NCBI GenBank assembly: GCA_964395315.1
Contig: CAYNBI010000091.1
Coordinates: 1-15,430 of the forward strand
From: CAVORB01 sp964395315
GTDB lineage: Bacteria; Pseudomonadota; Gammaproteobacteria; Chromatiales; Chromatiaceae
Direction of reading: 5' to 3'
DNA: 15,430 nt
The notes under the pieces are model-generated. The model did not search any database. It was not told the DNA's origin and saw only the letters and a list, made by a program, of their open reading frames with translations. The position numbers and the translations under genes were made by a program. Of this stretch, positions 12,954-15,430 are shown in pieces. Every line of letters starts with the position of its first letter. Position 1 is the stretch's first letter.

Positions 12954-14165
12954 ATGAGCAAGATGGGAAGGCGGGAACTCGGTTTATTGGCGACACTGGC
13001 GATCGCTTTCAGTGCAGCGACTCCCGCGGCAGAGATAGTCGTTGATGAAGCCGCGGGCGCCGTGGGTATTGTGCCGGACGAGATCGAGGCGCAAGCCGAC
13101 GCGATTGAGCGGTACTGGACGCCGGAGCGCATGGAGCGAGCTCAGCCGGCGCCGCTTCCCGCCCCCTCCGACTCGGAAAACGGCCTGACTATCGAGTCCC
13201 AGGAGTCGACCCCAATCTTGGAGCCACCGGGTTTCGCGCCGGCCTGGTCCCCGGACAGCGGTGAGCCGCCGCCTTCTCCGGATGACAGCTTTCAGCTCAA
13301 TTTCGAGCCCGATGCCTTCGATATCGCGCTTATGACGTTCGGCGTGGCGCCGACGGACCCCGTGAACGGCCCCTACGGCCCGTTCCAGCGTTGGAGCATG
13401 CACGGCAAGTATGTCCAGTGGCCCAGGTCGGTGCACGGAAAGCTGTTCTATACGCAAGGCGGAGTCAATTATGTCTGCTCCGCGACCGTCATCGGGCCGA
13501 GCACTCTCGCCACCGCCGGGCACTGCGTCGCGGCAGGGGACGGCTCGACGGTTTCTACCAACTATCTTTTCTGTCCCTCTTACAGCCCGAGCGGTCCTAA
13601 TGCCACCGTGGGCTGCTGGGCGGGCGTCACCGCGCGGGTCTCCGTTGCCTGGTTTTCGGGCAGGGATTTCGATTACGACTATGCCTGTATCGTCACCGCG
13701 ACGACCGGAACGGTCCGCAGCGCCAAGATCGGCAGTGTCACTGGCACTGCGGGAAGGATCTGGAACCTCCCGTCTTCCCAACCCATCGTCCAATTCGGCT
13801 ACCCGTCGGCCGCCCCCTTCAACGGCACGGTGATCCAGCAGGTCGCGACGACCGAGTGGTACGAGCGGGACGTCATACCCGGAGGCCAGGTCTCGAAATA
13901 TGTCGGCAGCGACCTCACGCCAGGCTCGAGCGGCGGCGGATGGTTCGTGAGCTGGCGGCACCCGAACGCGGAGTTTCCGGATACCGACGGCAAACTTCTC
14001 ACCGACCCCTACGGTGCGCAGAACGGTCCTTTCCTCAACGGCGTAACCAGCCATCGACGGAGCGCCTTCACGCAGGAGATGGCCTCTCCCCCGTTCCTGA
14101 GTACCGCGGCGGGTGGGGAGTCCGAGGATATCTTCGCGCTCTGCCTGGCCCACGCGAACAACTAG
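12954..14165 (+). CDS. Secreted trypsin/V8-like serine protease with long proline-rich N-terminal region
   Basis: A 403-residue protein with a Sec signal peptide (hydrophobic 9-20, AATPAAE at about 21-27). A long, acidic, proline-rich, probably disordered segment follows (about 28-145). The chymotrypsin-fold protease domain then carries the triad: H190 in ATAGHC, D242 in DYDYA, and S326 in LTPGSSGGGW. Cysteines C175 and C191 flank the histidine region, so a disulfide is likely. It belongs with V8-like/trypsin-like secreted endopeptidases (family S1). The N-terminal stretch may be a propeptide. The start is well fixed: GGAGGT (12940-12945) lies eight bases before ATG 12954. It has no functional link to the carbon genes and is followed by its own terminator-like hairpin. 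Substrate unknown. Confidence 0.88.
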   Translation: MSKMGRRELGLLATLAIAFSAATPAAEIVVDEAAGAVGIVPDEIEAQADAIERYWTPERMERAQPAPLPAPSDSENGLTIESQESTPILEPPGFAPAWSPDSGEPPPSPDDSFQLNFEPDAFDIALMTFGVAPTDPVNGPYGPFQRWSMHGKYVQWPRSVHGKLFYTQGGVNYVCSATVIGPSTLATAGHCVAAGDGSTVSTNYLFCPSYSPSGPNATVGCWAGVTARVSVAWFSGRDFDYDYACIVTATTGTVRSAKIGSVTGTAGRIWNLPSSQPIVQFGYPSAAPFNGTVIQQVATTEWYERDVIPGGQVSKYVGSDLTPGSSGGGWFVSWRHPNAEFPDTDGKLLTDPYGAQNGPFLNGVTSHRRSAFTQEMASPPFLSTAAGGESEDIFALCLAHANN

Positions 14166-14172
14166 CGATGGC

Positions 14173-14203
14173 GGCGAGCCTCTCGTCGCTCGCCAACGGT
14201 TTT
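14173..14203 (+). terminator. Probable terminator after the protease gene
   Basis: GGCGAGC (14173-14179) pairs perfectly with GCTCGCC (14188-14194) around an 8-base loop. A short TTTT lies at 14200-14203, five bases after the stem. It begins eight bases after the protease stop. The T-run is short and displaced, so termination may be weak. Confidence 0.5.
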
Positions 14204-14309
14204 CCCTTGCGAGAGGGCGATCGTCCCGCACGCTCGGTGGCCAGTGTTGGTGCGGGGTCGTCAGGACATCGAAACCCATTCCCTTGACCGGTATCGTGTC
14301 GTTTCTTGC

Positions 14310-15119
14310 ATGCTCGCGGTAGCCCTTCTGGCCACGTATAACGAGGGACGATTCATCCAAGGGTGCCTCGAGCATCTAATCGTGCAGGGCGTCTCCGTCT
14401 ACGTCATCGACAACGCGTCGACGGATGGCACCCACGAGATCGTGCAGGGCTACGTCGGGCGCGGAGTAATCGGTGTCGAAACGATGCCAAGACACGGATG
14501 TTACGCCTGGCGGCCCATTCTGGAGCGCAAGGAGAAACTCGCTGCAGAGCTCGAGGGGGATTGGTTCCTGCACCTGGACGCCGACGAGATCCGTCTGCCG
14601 CCGGATCCTGGCACGCGGCTGGTGGACGCATTGGCCCGTGTCGATGCGGAGGGTTTCAATGCGGTGAACTTCATGGAGTTCACGTTTGTGCCGACGCGGG
14701 AGATGCCCGATCACGACCACCCGCTCTTTACTCAGACCATGCGCTGGTATTACCCGTACCTTCCGTCTTTTCCGAACCGACTGAATGCCTGGAAGAGGCA
14801 GGCTGCGCCTGTCGAGCTTGCATGGTCGGGGGGACACCGGGCGCGCTTTCCCGGCCTGAAGATGTATCCGATTTCCTTTCCGATGAAGCATTATCTTTTC
14901 CTCAGCGCGGATCATGCGCGCAGGAAGTACATCGAGCGCACCTACGATGCGGTGGAACTATCCGCGGGCTGGCACCGGGCACGCGCCGGGCTGCGACCGG
15001 AGTGCATCAGGCTCCAATCCGAACAGGAGTTGCGTTACTGCGGCGCCGATGGCCGGCTGGACCCAACCGACCCTCTGAAGAAGCACCCGATCTTCGCGCA
15101 AATCGGACATGCCTCGTAG
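14310..15119 (+). CDS. Family-2 (GT-A fold) glycosyltransferase
   Basis: A 269-residue soluble protein. The N-terminus MLAVALLATYNEGRFIQGCL, with IDNASTDGTHEI at 33-44, is the nucleotide-sugar-binding opening of GT2 enzymes. The metal-binding DxD is D90-A-D92 in FLHLDADEI. It would transfer a sugar from a nucleotide-sugar donor to a glycan or lipid acceptor in the cytoplasm; donor and acceptor cannot be told. I chose ATG 14310, directly before the first beta strand. A TTG at 14244 would add 22 residues of unlike composition. There is no good ribosome binding site for either, so the start is uncertain. The end overlaps the next gene by 11 bases, so a glycan made here may be sulfated by the following enzyme. 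Confidence 0.85.
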   Translation: MLAVALLATYNEGRFIQGCLEHLIVQGVSVYVIDNASTDGTHEIVQGYVGRGVIGVETMPRHGCYAWRPILERKEKLAAELEGDWFLHLDADEIRLPPDPGTRLVDALARVDAEGFNAVNFMEFTFVPTREMPDHDHPLFTQTMRWYYPYLPSFPNRLNAWKRQAAPVELAWSGGHRARFPGLKMYPISFPMKHYLFLSADHARRKYIERTYDAVELSAGWHRARAGLRPECIRLQSEQELRYCGADGRLDPTDPLKKHPIFAQIGHAS

Positions 15120-15430
15120 CGATTGGCCCATCGTCATCGGCGGATGCTACCGTTCCGGTACGAGTCTCGTGAGGCGCATGCTGAATGCCCACTCGCGGAT
15201 CCATTGCGGACCTGAGATCACATTCTTCCGGGACTTCTACGGACACTACCGCTCGGATCCGATCGCGCATCTGCGCTTCGCGAGCTCGGCGCGCTCGGTC
15301 CTGCCGGAGCCGGAGCTGCTGGAGATTCTGGGGCGAGCCTTCGTTGGCGTGCACGAACGCGCCGCCGCGCTCCAAGGCAAGCCGCGTTGGGCGGACAAGA
15401 ATCCCGACAACGGGCTCTACACGCCCCAGT
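15109..15430 (+). CDS. Sulfotransferase-family protein, N-terminal 107 residues, runs off the window
   Basis: It begins at ATG 15109, inside the last codons of the glycosyltransferase gene, and stays open to the end of the window. Residues 8-26 (VIGGCYRSGTSLVRRML) form the P-loop-like 5'-phosphosulfate-binding motif for PAPS, and NAHSRIHCGPEITFF follows, as in bacterial sulfotransferases. The later WADKNPDNG fits the W..K.P segment of the family. It would transfer sulfate from PAPS to a carbohydrate or other acceptor. The 11-bp overlap indicates co-translation with the glycosyltransferase and suggests synthesis of a sulfated exopolysaccharide or glycolipid. The C-terminal part is not visible. 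Confidence 0.85.
   Translation, partial: MPRSDWPIVIGGCYRSGTSLVRRMLNAHSRIHCGPEITFFRDFYGHYRSDPIAHLRFASSARSVLPEPELLEILGRAFVGVHERAAALQGKPRWADKNPDNGLYTPQ

Noticed and set aside
12984..14375. A 463-codon minus-strand open frame opposite the protease gene
   Set aside because: The plus strand has a signal peptide, complete catalytic triad and strong ribosome binding site; the antisense product has chance composition.
1..15430. CRISPR arrays, tRNA or rRNA genes, insertion sequences
   Set aside because: No regularly spaced direct repeats, no tRNA-like cloverleaf with a recognisable T-loop, and no transposase motif or terminal inverted repeats were seen by eye.

Overview
The window looks like part of the chromosome of a GC-rich, autotrophic, probably sulfur-oxidising gammaproteobacterium (Chromatiaceae, Ectothiorhodospiraceae or a Halothiobacillus-like relative). 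The evidence is the tail of an alpha-carboxysome (cso) operon followed by a dense set of inorganic-carbon-uptake genes. This is inference from gene content; there is no rRNA or other taxonomic marker.

Layout. (1) Positions 1-1268, + strand: the end of a cso operon. It holds the C-terminus of a CsoS1-type shell protein, a strong 13-bp RNA hairpin, a ferritin-like diiron protein, the Rubisco assembly factor acRAF (pterin-dehydratase fold, catalytic histidines lost), and a small disordered protein ending RVWPD that I read as the carboxysome-positioning protein McdB. No McdA ATPase gene lies beside it. (2) Positions 1552-4941, + strand: a CbbR-type LysR regulator, a gap with a clear dyad, and a SulP-family anion (probably bicarbonate) transporter with an unusual insertion of about 140 residues containing a coiled coil. 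A strong intrinsic terminator follows. (3) Positions 5240-11393, - strand: a DAB operon. Its order is dabB (NuoL-like membrane subunit), an uncharacterised antiporter-like membrane protein, dabA (DUF2309, zinc site intact) split into two overlapping reading frames, and a carboxysome-associated PII-like protein (CPII). A dyad sits in the leader ahead of dabB. (4) Positions 11771-12605, - strand: the decayed remains of a second PII-like/bicarbonate-transporter pair, sbtA and sbtB, with nonsense codons and frameshifts in both. (5) Positions 12954-15430, + strand: genes unrelated to carbon fixation. These are a secreted trypsin/V8-like serine protease, a family-2 glycosyltransferase, and the start of a sulfotransferase that runs off the end.

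How the parts work together. SulP and DAB would raise cytosolic bicarbonate, which the carboxysome converts to CO2 around Rubisco. acRAF helps fold or assemble Rubisco, McdB would distribute carboxysomes, CbbR would set transcription, and CPII would sense adenylate/bicarbonate status. The ruined sbtAB pair suggests a third uptake system has been abandoned. The most interesting leads are the coiled-coil SulP insertion, the split dabA, the McdB-like protein without an adjacent McdA, the third DAB-operon membrane protein, and the sbtAB fossil.
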